From Bacteroidales bacterium (GTDB lineage Bacteria > Bacteroidota > Bacteroidia > Bacteroidales > ML635J-15): a stretch of DNA of 64,000 nucleotides. Positions 52,501 to 60,339 of this stretch are shown here, one piece after another (the stretch's first letter is position 1; every line of letters starts with the position of its first letter). The translations under genes were made by a program, and so were the position numbers. The DNA lies in assembly GCA_017617125.1 (NCBI GenBank), contig JAFZWY010000015.1, positions 1 to 64,000 on the forward strand, read 5' to 3'. Under the pieces are notes generated by a model. It was not told where the DNA came from. It was given only the letters and a program-made list of their open reading frames with translations, and did not search any database.

Positions 52501-53987
52501 TCGATTTTTCCGTCGAACATCTGGTTCGACAGGCGGCCGTTTACATTGATGTCGTTGTAGCTGTAGCCATTGAAGTCGAGTCGGTGTATTTTGCCGTTGA
52601 GCTTGTTTTGTGTCCGCGAAAGAGAATCGACATTTCCGCTTACGTTTATGTCGAGCGATAGCAAGCCAAGACCATTTTTGCCAGCGATGATGTCGTGGAT
52701 GTCGAGGTCGGTGGCTGAAACCTTACCGTCGTATGCGAACGACTTTTCTTTCCAGTCGGGCATAAGTGCAATATCGGTCTTTATGGTTCCGAAATTTGTT
52801 GTGAACTGTCCGAATGCCATCATATCGTTGAGCATACCCGACAGGTTTCCATTGAATGCAATGTGGTCTAGATTATTAAGAGCCGATGGTATTTGTACGG
52901 GATTTTCGGGAGATATGAGGCGTAGAAGTCTGTTTATGTCGTTTTTGCTGGTGTACATGTCCGATATGTTTCCGAAAACGATTGTCTGGTCGACATCGGG
53001 GAAACCGTTGACCGACAGATTGGCGTAAAGCCTTGTGCTGTTGTACATTGCAATACCGAAGTTCTTGAACTTGAAGTCGTCGAGTCGTCCCGAGAAGTTA
53101 CCTCTCACGTGTACACTGTCGGTAAAACCTTCGTATTGAGGCAAGAACGGGGCTAGGTCGGCAACGCAGAATACTATTGTGTCGATGTTCACGGTGAGTT
53201 TCTCAATCTTTTCGATAGGATTGCTCAGGTAGAGGCTGTCCTTGCCGGTTATTATGATTTCGGAGCAAGCGAGTTGCGAATAGTTGCTGTTTATTTTAAG
53301 TTCGGATAGGTTTATGCCTTTGTCGTAGTATTTTATTTTTCCTGCTAGGCTGTTTATGGCAATTCCGGATTTTTCGTTCATCGAGAAATTGTCGATGTTA
53401 ACGTTCAGCGTATCGCTTAGGTATCTGAAACGGCTGATTTCAACGTTGAAGTCGCTGATGTCGATGTCGTGGGGATTGAACGCGGCTGTTGTGCTGCCGT
53501 ATCTTTGGTCGGAATATTTCAGATGGCCGTTGTTTACAGTTAATTTTCTACATATCACGTTGAAATCGAAGTCGGTAGGGTCCTCGGATGCAAATTTTCG
53601 CAATATGTAGTCGTAGTTGGCATTGCCATGCCGGTCTATGCTGGCATTTATGTATGGCTTGTCGAGTTTTACTTCCGAAAGCATGAGGAAGTTTTTGCGT
53701 ATCGAAAAACTTTCTACCGATGCTTCCATATCGTCGGCCGAGAGCAGCATGTTTCCGCACGAATCCTTCATTTCGACGTCGTACAGTATGACTTTGTTGG
53801 GGATTTTAAGGTATACATCACCCACAGTAAGTTCTATTTGGTAGTGGTCGGCGAAGAATTCAATGCATTTTTTTGCAATCAGACTTTGTAGGTAAGGTGA
53901 GTTCAGAATGGCTATAATGAGTATTAAGTCCTTGACTATTAGTAAGAACAAAATAATAAAAAACCTTCTGACCTTATATCTGAGCAA
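49530..53987 (-). CDS. tamB: TamB-like translocation and assembly protein
   Basis: 1485 residues. One N-terminal membrane helix (FFIILFLLIVKDLILIIAI, about 9-27), then a very long beta-helical body of repeating hydrophobic strands, and the conserved C-terminal DUF490 domain (about 1100-1450), including the stretch LLYVLVLNQFYDP and the ending YGPYTTGAGIFYTEEFDTFG. AsmA/TamB-like proteins span the periplasm and are involved in lipid transport and barrel assembly. No TamA/BamA-type partner is next to it. It is divergent from tsaD with 91 bp between the starts. The last 20 residues are very basic (KAKKAQKKTATVTKK). Confidence 0.93.
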   Translation of the reverse strand: MLRYKVRRFFIILFLLIVKDLILIIAILNSPYLQSLIAKKCIEFFADHYQIELTVGDVYLKIPNKVILYDVEMKDSCGNMLLSADDMEASVESFSIRKNFLMLSEVKLDKPYINASIDRHGNANYDYILRKFASEDPTDFDFNVICRKLTVNNGHLKYSDQRYGSTTAAFNPHDIDISDFNVEISRFRYLSDTLNVNIDNFSMNEKSGIAINSLAGKIKYYDKGINLSELKINSNYSQLACSEIIITGKDSLYLSNPIEKIEKLTVNIDTIVFCVADLAPFLPQYEGFTDSVHVRGNFSGRLDDFKFKNFGIAMYNSTRLYANLSVNGFPDVDQTIVFGNISDMYTSKNDINRLLRLISPENPVQIPSALNNLDHIAFNGNLSGMLNDMMAFGQFTTNFGTIKTDIALMPDWKEKSFAYDGKVSATDLDIHDIIAGKNGLGLLSLDINVSGNVDSLSRTQNKLNGKIHRLDFNGYSYNDINVNGRLSNQMFDGKIDINDPNISGELIGSYNFGSKSNNIEISSDVYADLKALNLAPESAHDSKIKFVIGANISGDLAKHPVGNITLSQTEFNIDDKKLKINKLEAIAEEHDNNEHSIKVKSDFIEFNMYGKYNLNEAPVVIYGMISKTIPSILGESKQKTLSDNDFTYSFRLKNINDFTKFYDPELNFKGDIYSSSGYVFGSAKTLYGKINLPEISRGNYTMGESSIEMSSINGLSTMYISTKNLAYGDIAFEDIKVTVDAENDSIALNTNWGGNETSQNSGFFTMGTKFIPNENDSMPRIEADISPSQFIFGERIWKLSHTSINYDNKEVEIENLKLTNDNQILSLKGFISKDPDKILSFMIDNVDVGNVNTITEPKGYEFGGILSGSGRVANLYDIPIFTANVNINDLSINQENLGKLNLSSKWENQSKAFVVSGTNKYIEMKGTYLTEIDSLDASIILKNLKLDIFDKYLNAYEISGLKGDANGVLSIAGSIKKPQMNGSISLKQTEFTYDYLKLKAMTEDKIYIASDRIYFDNFKVQDENGNQGIINGGLYHDNFTNFRFELLADLNDYKVMNTKMSDNNLFYGTVYATGGLTVEGTPKDFSVYAGATTEAGSKFILPMEDSYHSQNTSYITFISNSENDEEITQHNFSSSKYSIKLDVNVQPETEVQIVFDPRTGDRIKANGEGMLKIEYTSDEELYMYGEIEVAKGDYLFTLENIINKRFTIPAGGTITWNGNPYEGKLNLDAVYTTTVSLKELMREDYDTTDSYSQKANVECHMHLNGNLMSPEILFSINIPNAPEKVKTKLASLTQDEINKQLLYVLVLNQFYDPNAEMLNQTGTTTNAVGVTTTQMLSNQLSNWISQIVKDVDVGFKYKPGTEVSGQEIEVALSTQIFNDRLLINGNLGISDKKFNNENLVGDVEVQWKLNKKGTLRIKGFSRKNTDLEAEYGPYTTGAGIFYTEEFDTFGELMRKIWDDITFKQARERHKAKKAQKKTATVTKKE

Positions 53988-54056
53988 AATTTACGCAGTT
54001 TAAAGAATAAACTGCAAATATCTTAAAAATTATTGACAGCCTAAATTAAAGAATTG

Positions 54057-54064
54057 TAAATTTG
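54057..54064 (+). promoter_or_regulatory. -7 box TAAATTTG of tsaD
   Basis: TAAATTTGC fits the consensus and ends 14 bases before the GTG start, predicting a very short leader. Confidence 0.55.
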
Positions 54065-54078
54065 CAAAAAAAAGCGAA

Positions 54079-55101
54079 GTGAAAATTTTAGGTATAGAAT
54101 CTTCATGCGACGATACATCGGCATCGGTTGTCTGTGATGGAAAACTGTTGTCGAATGTTATTAATACTCAGGCTATTCACGAGAAATACGGCGGTGTGGT
54201 TCCCGAACTGGCTAGCAGGGCGCACCAACAGAATATAGTATTGGTGGTAAAAGAGGCGATTGAGCGTGCAGGAATCGGAATGGACGAACTTGATGCTATT
54301 GCGTTTACCAAGGGGCCTGGTTTGCTGGGTTCGTTGCTGGTAGGAGCATCGTTTGCCAAGGGCCTTTCGGTGTCGCTTGGTATTCCGTTGGTGGGAGTCA
54401 ACCATCTCCACGGACATATACTTGCACATTTCCTGAGGGAAAAGGACGAGGACGAGTGTGTGCCAAAATTTCCGTTTCTCTGTCTGCTTGTGTCGGGCGG
54501 ACATTCGCAGATAGTTCTTGTTAGGGATTATCTTGATTTCGAGATAATTGGCAAGACAATCGACGATGCGGCAGGAGAGGCTTTCGACAAGTGTGCAAAG
54601 GTTATGGGACTGCCATATCCAGGTGGCCCAGTGATAGACAGATTGTCGAAAATAGGCGACGAGAACAGGTTCAAGTTCGCAAAGCCGTCGATTCCAGATT
54701 TCGACTATAGTTTTAGTGGACTGAAGACTTCGTTTTTGTATACGGTACGCGACGAGGTAGCCAAAGATCCGAATTTCATTGCCGAAAATGTTAACGACCT
54801 TGCCGCATCACTTCAGAAAACCATAATCGACATCCTTTTCAACAAACTTGAAAAGGCCGTGAAGCAGACTGGCATAAGGCGAGTGGCTATTTCGGGCGGT
54901 GTGTCGGCAAATTCGGGACTGCGTAACCGTATGTTGCAGGCAGCCGAAAAGAAAAAGTGGGAAGTTTATATTCCGAAGATTAGTTATACAACCGATAACG
55001 CTGCAATGATAGCACTGGTAGGATATTATATGTATCAGATGGGGAAATTGTCGCCACTTTCGGTCATTCCGCAGGCTAGGATAAACTTCATGGAAATATA
55101 G
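54079..55101 (+). CDS. tsaD: tRNA N6-adenosine threonylcarbamoyltransferase TsaD
   Basis: 340 residues, normal length. It transfers the threonylcarbamoyl group to A37 of ANN-decoding tRNAs with TsaB and TsaE, which are not in this window. The N-terminal ILGIESSCDDTSASVV is at 3-18, the metal-binding HLHGH at 109-113, and VSGGHSQIVLV and the C-terminal ISGGVSANSGLR are present. The start is GTG at 54079: the usual MKILGIESSC N-terminus begins exactly there and no upstream ATG is in frame. Confidence 0.96.
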   Translation: MKILGIESSCDDTSASVVCDGKLLSNVINTQAIHEKYGGVVPELASRAHQQNIVLVVKEAIERAGIGMDELDAIAFTKGPGLLGSLLVGASFAKGLSVSLGIPLVGVNHLHGHILAHFLREKDEDECVPKFPFLCLLVSGGHSQIVLVRDYLDFEIIGKTIDDAAGEAFDKCAKVMGLPYPGGPVIDRLSKIGDENRFKFAKPSIPDFDYSFSGLKTSFLYTVRDEVAKDPNFIAENVNDLAASLQKTIIDILFNKLEKAVKQTGIRRVAISGGVSANSGLRNRMLQAAEKKKWEVYIPKISYTTDNAAMIALVGYYMYQMGKLSPLSVIPQARINFMEI

Positions 55102-55216
55102 GTTTAACATTTTTTTAATTTACCGAATTGATATTTTCGCTTTTTTTGGTGCGTGATTTGTAAGCAGTGTATGCTTGATGAATTAATTAATTTGCAAACG
55201 ATAAAAATTTAAGGTT

Positions 55217-55621
55217 ATGAAGAGAATAGTTTTATTGACATTGGCAATTGTGTTTTCTGGAATTATGATGGCACAGCAGTCGGAACCTGCAATTTCATGG
55301 GCAAAGACAGTTCACGATTTCGGAACTTTTAACGAGGAAGATGGAATACAGACCGCAATATTCGAATTTACCAATACTGGCGACAAGCCGTTGTTCCTTA
55401 CAAACGTTAAGGCATCGTGCGGATGTACAGCAACCGACTACACAAAGGAACCTGTTCAGCCGGGCGGAAAAGGTTATGTAAAGGCTTCGTACAATCCGAA
55501 GAACAGACCAGGTAAGTTTACAAAGCAGATAACAGTTACAACTAACGAGTTCCAGCCTACTTCGATAGTAAGGATTACTGGCGAAGTTATTCCTGCTGCA
55601 CCAAAACCAGAAGAAAATTAA
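55217..55621 (+). CDS. DUF1573 protein, single domain
   Basis: 134 residues. Signal peptide 1-18 (LTLAIVFSGIMMAQQ), then one DUF1573 Ig-like domain with the family signature LTNVKASCGCTATDYTKEP (about 57-75) and ASYNPKNRPGKFTKQITV. DUF1573 proteins are exported and common in Bacteroidota; function unknown. It is nearly the same as the N-terminal third of the next gene, 29 bp downstream, and looks like a partial tandem duplicate. Confidence 0.9.
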   Translation: MKRIVLLTLAIVFSGIMMAQQSEPAISWAKTVHDFGTFNEEDGIQTAIFEFTNTGDKPLFLTNVKASCGCTATDYTKEPVQPGGKGYVKASYNPKNRPGKFTKQITVTTNEFQPTSIVRITGEVIPAAPKPEEN

Positions 55622-55650
55622 CAATAATTATAAAATAATAATAAGGTATT

Positions 55651-56763
55651 ATGAAAAAGTTACTTTTCATTATTTTAGCATCGTTTGTCTCTGTCGCTTT
55701 GATGGCTCAGACAAAGGCTCCTCAGATTTCGTGGGAAAAGACGACGCATAGTTTCGGCGTTTTCAAGGAAGAGGCCGGTTTGCAGACCGCAATATTTGAA
55801 TTTACAAATGTTGGCGAAGAACCATTGGTGTTGACTAATGTTAAGGCGTCGTGCGGATGTACCGCAACCGACTATACCAAGGAACCTATACAGAAGGGTA
55901 AGAAAGGTTTTGTAAAGGCTTCGTACAACCCGCAGAACCGTCCTGGTAAGTTCAATAAGTCGATTACTGTTACAACAAACTGCGAAACTCCGACCACCAT
56001 CCTTACTATTTCGGGCGAAGTTATCCCGAGAGAAAAGGGTGTAGAGGATTATTATCCAAAGGATTTCAACGGATTGAGACTTAGAACTGCTCACCTCGCA
56101 TTGAACGAAGTGTATAATACCAAGGCTGTTACCGATACCATTGGCGTTGTCAACATGACCGAAGCTCCGATGAAGGTTACTTTCCAGAATGTGCCAAAGC
56201 ACATAAAGGTATGGATGGAGCCTGCAACTCTTGCAGCTAAGAAACCTGCCGATAAGATGGGACAGACCGGTAAGATTTACGTTACGTACGATGCTAAGCA
56301 GAAGAACGACTGGGGATTCCTTCAGGACAGAGTTTCTGTTGTTGTAAACGACAGCGTAAACAATAAGAACAAGATTACGATCAGCGCAACTATAGTTGAA
56401 GATTTCTCGCACCTTACCGAGCAGGAACTTGCAAATGCTCCTAAGATTGTCTTCTCTCAGACTGAGTACGATTTCGGTACTATCAAGCAGGGCGACAAGG
56501 TAACCTACGAGTACAAGTTCAAGAACGAAGGTAAGTCAGACCTTATCATCCGTAAGGTAAAGGCTACTTGCGGTTGCACAGTTCCAAATCCCGAAAAGAT
56601 GGTTATCAAGCCAGGTGAAGAAAGCTTCATTAAGGCAACCTTCAATTCGGCAGGAAAGAAGGGCCACCAGAGCAAGCCTATCACAATCACTACCAACGAC
56701 CCGGCCAATTCGAGCATGGTTGTAAAGATTGTCGGCAATATCGAAGAACCAAATGCTCAGTAA
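55651..56763 (+). CDS. DUF1573 protein with two domains
   Basis: 370 residues. Signal peptide 1-19, a first DUF1573 domain (about 25-125; ASCGCTATDYTKEPIQKGKK), a middle Ig-like region (about 130-260; FQNVPKHIKVWMEPATLAAK) and a second DUF1573 domain (about 268-370; KATCGCTVPNPEKMVIKPGE). The paired Cys of each CGC motif could bind metal or be oxidised; this is untested. A terminator follows at 56777-56818. Confidence 0.9.
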   Translation: MKKLLFIILASFVSVALMAQTKAPQISWEKTTHSFGVFKEEAGLQTAIFEFTNVGEEPLVLTNVKASCGCTATDYTKEPIQKGKKGFVKASYNPQNRPGKFNKSITVTTNCETPTTILTISGEVIPREKGVEDYYPKDFNGLRLRTAHLALNEVYNTKAVTDTIGVVNMTEAPMKVTFQNVPKHIKVWMEPATLAAKKPADKMGQTGKIYVTYDAKQKNDWGFLQDRVSVVVNDSVNNKNKITISATIVEDFSHLTEQELANAPKIVFSQTEYDFGTIKQGDKVTYEYKFKNEGKSDLIIRKVKATCGCTVPNPEKMVIKPGEESFIKATFNSAGKKGHQSKPITITTNDPANSSMVVKIVGNIEEPNAQ

Positions 56764-56776
56764 AATATAACCTTAT

Positions 56777-56818
56777 GCAAAAAAAAGCGACAGGATCAAG
56801 ATTCTGCCGCTTTTTTTA
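56777..56818 (+). terminator. Intrinsic terminator after the DUF1573 pair
   Basis: AAAGCGACAG and CTGCCGCTTT form a stem around GATCAAGATT, with A-runs before and a T-run after, 14 bases past the stop codon. Confidence 0.8.
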
Positions 56819-56930
56819 TGTGCTTCGCACAAAAGTTTCAGGTTTCAATGGCTTCGCCGTTTCATGTGCTGCGCACGTTTCTGGTTTTAAGTTCAACGTT
56901 TAAAGTTTAACGTTCAATAGTTTGATGATT

Positions 56931-56954
56931 GTAGCGACGCAATGCTTTGCGTCG
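56931..56954 (+). repeat. REP palindrome with GTAG lead
   Basis: GTAG at 56931-56934 is followed by CGACGCAA-TGCT-TTGCGTCG, perfect 8-bp arms. It has the same architecture as the RAYT-internal copy and the element at 13319. Confidence 0.85.
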
Positions 56955-56967
56955 TATCGTTAACCAA

Positions 56968-57037
56968 AAACCTGAAACCAGAAACTGGAAACCTGAAACC
57001 AGAAACTAGAAACATGAAACCATAAACCTGAAACATT
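56968..57037. repeat. Heptanucleotide array AAACCNG, ten units, next to a promoter
   Basis: Ten consecutive 7-bp units (AAACCTG, AAACCAG, AAACTGG, AAACCTG, AAACCAG, AAACTAG, AAACATG, AAACCAT, AAACCTG, AAACATT) keep AAAC fixed. The array ends 5 bases before the -7-like box at 57043. Confidence 0.85.
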
Positions 57038-57042
57038 TTTAT

Positions 57043-57051
57043 TATCTTTCG
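57043..57051 (+). promoter_or_regulatory. -7-like box TATCTTTCG of the subtilase gene
   Basis: TATCTTTCG is one insertion or substitution away from TATCTTTG and lies 14 bases before ATG 57066. The -33 region is formed by the heptamer array. Confidence 0.45.
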
Positions 57052-57065
57052 CAAAATTTTTGAGT

Positions 57066-60000
57066 ATGAAGAGAGTTTTGTCGATTGCTTTTGCAATTCT
57101 GATTATATGTTCCTCTGTGGTTGCGCAAAATGGTAATTACGAACGCAATACGGTTATAGTTAAGGTCAACCGCAACAAGGTCGATACTTTTTTCAAGTCG
57201 GCTTATGTTGTTGGTCTACGCGAGCGTTTTGGCGATTTCGACTACAAGATCGAATTCCCAGATGCAGTGCGACCAGTTAAGGAATACGACGACTACGGAC
57301 GTCGCCAGTCGGACATTACCACAATATACCGTCTTGTGTTTGCCGATGATGTAAGCATAGAGCAGGTTGTTTCGTATTTGGCAAAGAATGGCGATGTTGA
57401 ATATGCCGAACCTCTGTACACGGTTTCGTTGCTCGAAGTACCCGACGATCCGTTGGCTCGTCCCGAAAACGCCAATGCCGACGGAGCCTATCAGTATTGG
57501 ACAAGGAATGTACGTTCGTACGAAGCCTGGGACATCTGCAAGGGCGACACCTCTATTGTGATAGGTATTTCGGACACTGGTACGGGGCTTACTCATGCCG
57601 ACCTGCAAGACAATATCAAGGTCAACTACGCCGATATTATCGATGGCATCGATAATGACAATGATGGTTATGTCGACAACTACAAGGGTTGGAATTTTGC
57701 CTACGACAACAACAATGCGCAGATTCCGCACGGATGCAACAGCAACGAGCATGGTGCATACGTATCGGGAATTGCTGCAGCTGTTACTAACAACGGAATC
57801 GGGGTTTCGGGCGCTGGATACAAGTGCAAGTTTGTGCCTCTGAGGATTATGAACGACGAAGGCTCGCTTATAAATGTATACCAGTCGATTGTGTATGCGG
57901 CAAACCATCGTTTCGATGTTGTGAATTGCAGCTGGGGAAGCACTTCGTACCAGCAGATGGGGCAGGATGTGGTTAATTACGCAACAATAAATTACGACGT
58001 CCTTGTTGTTGCTGCCGCAGGAAACAATGGCGTCGAGGGGAAATTTTATCCGGCTTCGTTCGAGAATGTGATTTCGGTCGCTGCAACAGACCGTAACGAT
58101 GCCAAGTGGAACAATTCGTCGTATTCTACAACAGTTGACGTGTCGGCACCCGGAACCATGTATGTGTCGACCAGCGAGAATGGTTACGTAACAATGTGGG
58201 GTGGGACATCGTTCTCCAGTCCGATTGTAGCAGGGAGCGCTGGAATATTAAGGTCCTTCTATCCAAATTACAATGCCCAGCAGATAGGGGAGGTTATACG
58301 AGTGTCTGCAGACAACATAGATACGCTCAGCTATCTTGTGCCCGACTCGATAATGCAGGTCGACAGTACTTTTGTGGAGTACGTCGACGAGATTTCTGTC
58401 GATAGCATCTGGGACGACCATCTATATTCGTACGACAGCATTTCGGTAGACAGTACCTGGTCGGATTTGCTGCAGGCATACGAGTACGATACCGTACACA
58501 ATCAGATTTTTGCTGGCGGATATGTATACGACACAACCTATTATGATGTGTATTTCGGTCAGTATGTTTACGATACGACTTACATGGATGCATCGTACCG
58601 CGTTTATTTTAACGCCGATTATGCAGGAATGATGGGCAAGGGGCGATTGAACCTTTACCGTGCTCTGACGATTTCGTCGGATAGCCTTTATTCGACCTTG
58701 CTTCACAATATGGTGTTCGACAGGCACGACGACGTAGTTGTTGTTGAAGGAAAGATTACGAATTACTTGAATGCAAGGGATAACCTTAGGATGCAAATTT
58801 CCACGGAAAGTCCTTATGTGCAAGTAGTTGACAATGAGATTTTGCTTGGCTATCTAGCTTCTATGCATGACGATAGTTTGTCGGTTGTCAATGGAAATGC
58901 GATTGTGCTTGAAGTTTTGCCCGATGCACCAAAGGAGTTGACAGTCAAATTGAAAATAAATTTTATTTCTGATGAGTTTGTTGATGAGCAGATTATCGAT
59001 GTTCCGGTAAATGGAGGCTTCGTTGATGTTAGAACTGGGAATTTGAACTTATCGGTTGCAGGAAACGGACGTCTCGGATATGTAGACCTGAATACTGAGG
59101 TTGGCCATGGATTCTATCTCAACGATTACTACGAGTTGTTTTACGATTGCGGCATAATTTCGGGAGTATCGGGCAATGAGGTATACAGCGCTGTGCGTCA
59201 GCTGTCCGACTTTTCTGTGATTGAGTATCCGCATTACGTTGACGATACACTGTCGGTTACGCATATAGCTGCAAAAATGACAGATACCTTGGATTACAAT
59301 TCTCACAACTTGGAAATTTTACTCGATGTATATGCCGATGACGAGGATTATATTCTTATCGAATATGCAATCGTAAATAAAGGACTTGAGCCTGTCGACG
59401 GATATTACTACGGTCTGTTTGTCGACTGGGACTTGTATGAGCCGGCCGAGAATAGGAGCAGGTACGATGCGACTCGTAATTTTGCATATTGCACCTACGA
59501 GGGAAGCAATTCGCTGTATGCAGGAATGAAACTGTTGGGTAGATCGCGGGCTGTAAATTATACATTGGCAAATAAGGCTGGTGGCGACGGTGCAATTGAT
59601 ATTTCGGATGGTTTTTCGGATCTTGAGAAATTCTATATGATTTCGAATTCGGCGATTTGCAGCGAGGTGAGCGATATCGTGCAGTATACGGGTGCAGGAC
59701 CTATGCGCATCGGGACTGGTGATACGGCAAAGGTTTGCATAGCCATGTTTGCTGCCGATTCGTATTCTCGTCTGGTAGAGTCAGTAGACGCAGCAGTTGC
59801 CAAGTACAATTATCTGTATGGCAACCAGGGTGATATGGTTGATGAGAATAGTGTCGACAGTGAGTTGTCGGTATATCCGAACCCAGTTTCCGAAGTTTTG
59901 GAAATAGTTGGTGCGGATGGAAATTTCGAAATCATGGTTATTGATAGCGAAGGCAGATGTGTATTCTCTGGCAAGAATGAGTCGATACTTGATGTTTCGG

Positions 60001-60080
60001 GTTTTGCCGCAGGAACATACAGCGTGAAGATTATAGGAGAAATGGGAGAGAAAACGACTAGGTTTGTCAAAGTTAAATAA
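57066..60080 (+). CDS. Secreted subtilisin-like (S8) peptidase with T9SS type A sorting domain
   Basis: 1004 residues from ATG 57066. Signal peptide 1-20, a prodomain-like region to about 120 and the S8 domain with an intact triad: D170 (GISDTGTG), H229 (EHGAYVSG), oxyanion N320 (AAAGNNG) and nucleophile S382 (GGTSFSSP). Between about 415 and 510 the domain is interrupted by a Tyr/Asp/Ser-rich insert (VDSTFVEYVDEISVDSIW, GGYVYDTTYYDVY), after which GKGRLNLYRAL closes the fold. Beta-rich domains follow, and the C-terminus (VYPNPVSEVLEIVG to the end) is a type A T9SS CTD, so it is exported and surface-bound or released. Confidence 0.92.
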   Translation: MKRVLSIAFAILIICSSVVAQNGNYERNTVIVKVNRNKVDTFFKSAYVVGLRERFGDFDYKIEFPDAVRPVKEYDDYGRRQSDITTIYRLVFADDVSIEQVVSYLAKNGDVEYAEPLYTVSLLEVPDDPLARPENANADGAYQYWTRNVRSYEAWDICKGDTSIVIGISDTGTGLTHADLQDNIKVNYADIIDGIDNDNDGYVDNYKGWNFAYDNNNAQIPHGCNSNEHGAYVSGIAAAVTNNGIGVSGAGYKCKFVPLRIMNDEGSLINVYQSIVYAANHRFDVVNCSWGSTSYQQMGQDVVNYATINYDVLVVAAAGNNGVEGKFYPASFENVISVAATDRNDAKWNNSSYSTTVDVSAPGTMYVSTSENGYVTMWGGTSFSSPIVAGSAGILRSFYPNYNAQQIGEVIRVSADNIDTLSYLVPDSIMQVDSTFVEYVDEISVDSIWDDHLYSYDSISVDSTWSDLLQAYEYDTVHNQIFAGGYVYDTTYYDVYFGQYVYDTTYMDASYRVYFNADYAGMMGKGRLNLYRALTISSDSLYSTLLHNMVFDRHDDVVVVEGKITNYLNARDNLRMQISTESPYVQVVDNEILLGYLASMHDDSLSVVNGNAIVLEVLPDAPKELTVKLKINFISDEFVDEQIIDVPVNGGFVDVRTGNLNLSVAGNGRLGYVDLNTEVGHGFYLNDYYELFYDCGIISGVSGNEVYSAVRQLSDFSVIEYPHYVDDTLSVTHIAAKMTDTLDYNSHNLEILLDVYADDEDYILIEYAIVNKGLEPVDGYYYGLFVDWDLYEPAENRSRYDATRNFAYCTYEGSNSLYAGMKLLGRSRAVNYTLANKAGGDGAIDISDGFSDLEKFYMISNSAICSEVSDIVQYTGAGPMRIGTGDTAKVCIAMFAADSYSRLVESVDAAVAKYNYLYGNQGDMVDENSVDSELSVYPNPVSEVLEIVGADGNFEIMVIDSEGRCVFSGKNESILDVSGFAAGTYSVKIIGEMGEKTTRFVKVK

Positions 60081-60180
60081 CAATCCCTTTGCTTAATGAC
60101 GATTTCCCTCATCTCCTTGAACTTTGAACTAGCGCCCTTGCCACTTGTATAGTCGTGGCGCGCCGCTACCACTACAATTT

Positions 60181-60280
60181 GAAACCAGAAACTTGAACGG
60201 CGAAGCCCTCAACGAAGTTAAACGGCGAAGCCATAGAAACCAGAAACTTGAACGGCGAAGCCCTCAACGAAGTTAAACGG
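60181..60280. repeat. 45-bp direct repeat, two copies
   Basis: The 45-bp sequence at 60181-60225, starting GAAACCAGAAACTTGAACGG, is repeated exactly at 60236-60280. Both contain the mini-hairpin GGCGAAGCC; more mini-hairpins follow at 60279-60289 (GGGCGTAGCCC) and 60298-60306 (GCCGCAGGC). The whole 60081-60339 spacer is made of this material and has no gene. Confidence 0.9.
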
Positions 60281-60339
60281 GCGTAGCCCATTGAAACGCC
60301 GCAGGCATAGAAACGTGAAACCTGAAATTGCGCAGCCAT

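Larger units (their letters stand above)
56819..57042. repeat. Repeat-packed spacer upstream of the subtilase
   Basis: Contains mini-hairpins TGTGCTTCGCACA (56819-56831), GGCTTCGCC (56850-56858) and GTGCTGCGCAC (56866-56876), a GTAG-led REP (56931-56954) and the heptamer array at 56968-57037. No coding frame. Confidence 0.8.

Noticed and set aside
56931..57037. CRISPR-like array
   Set aside because: The repeats are 7-bp units without unique spacers, and no cas gene is present in the window.
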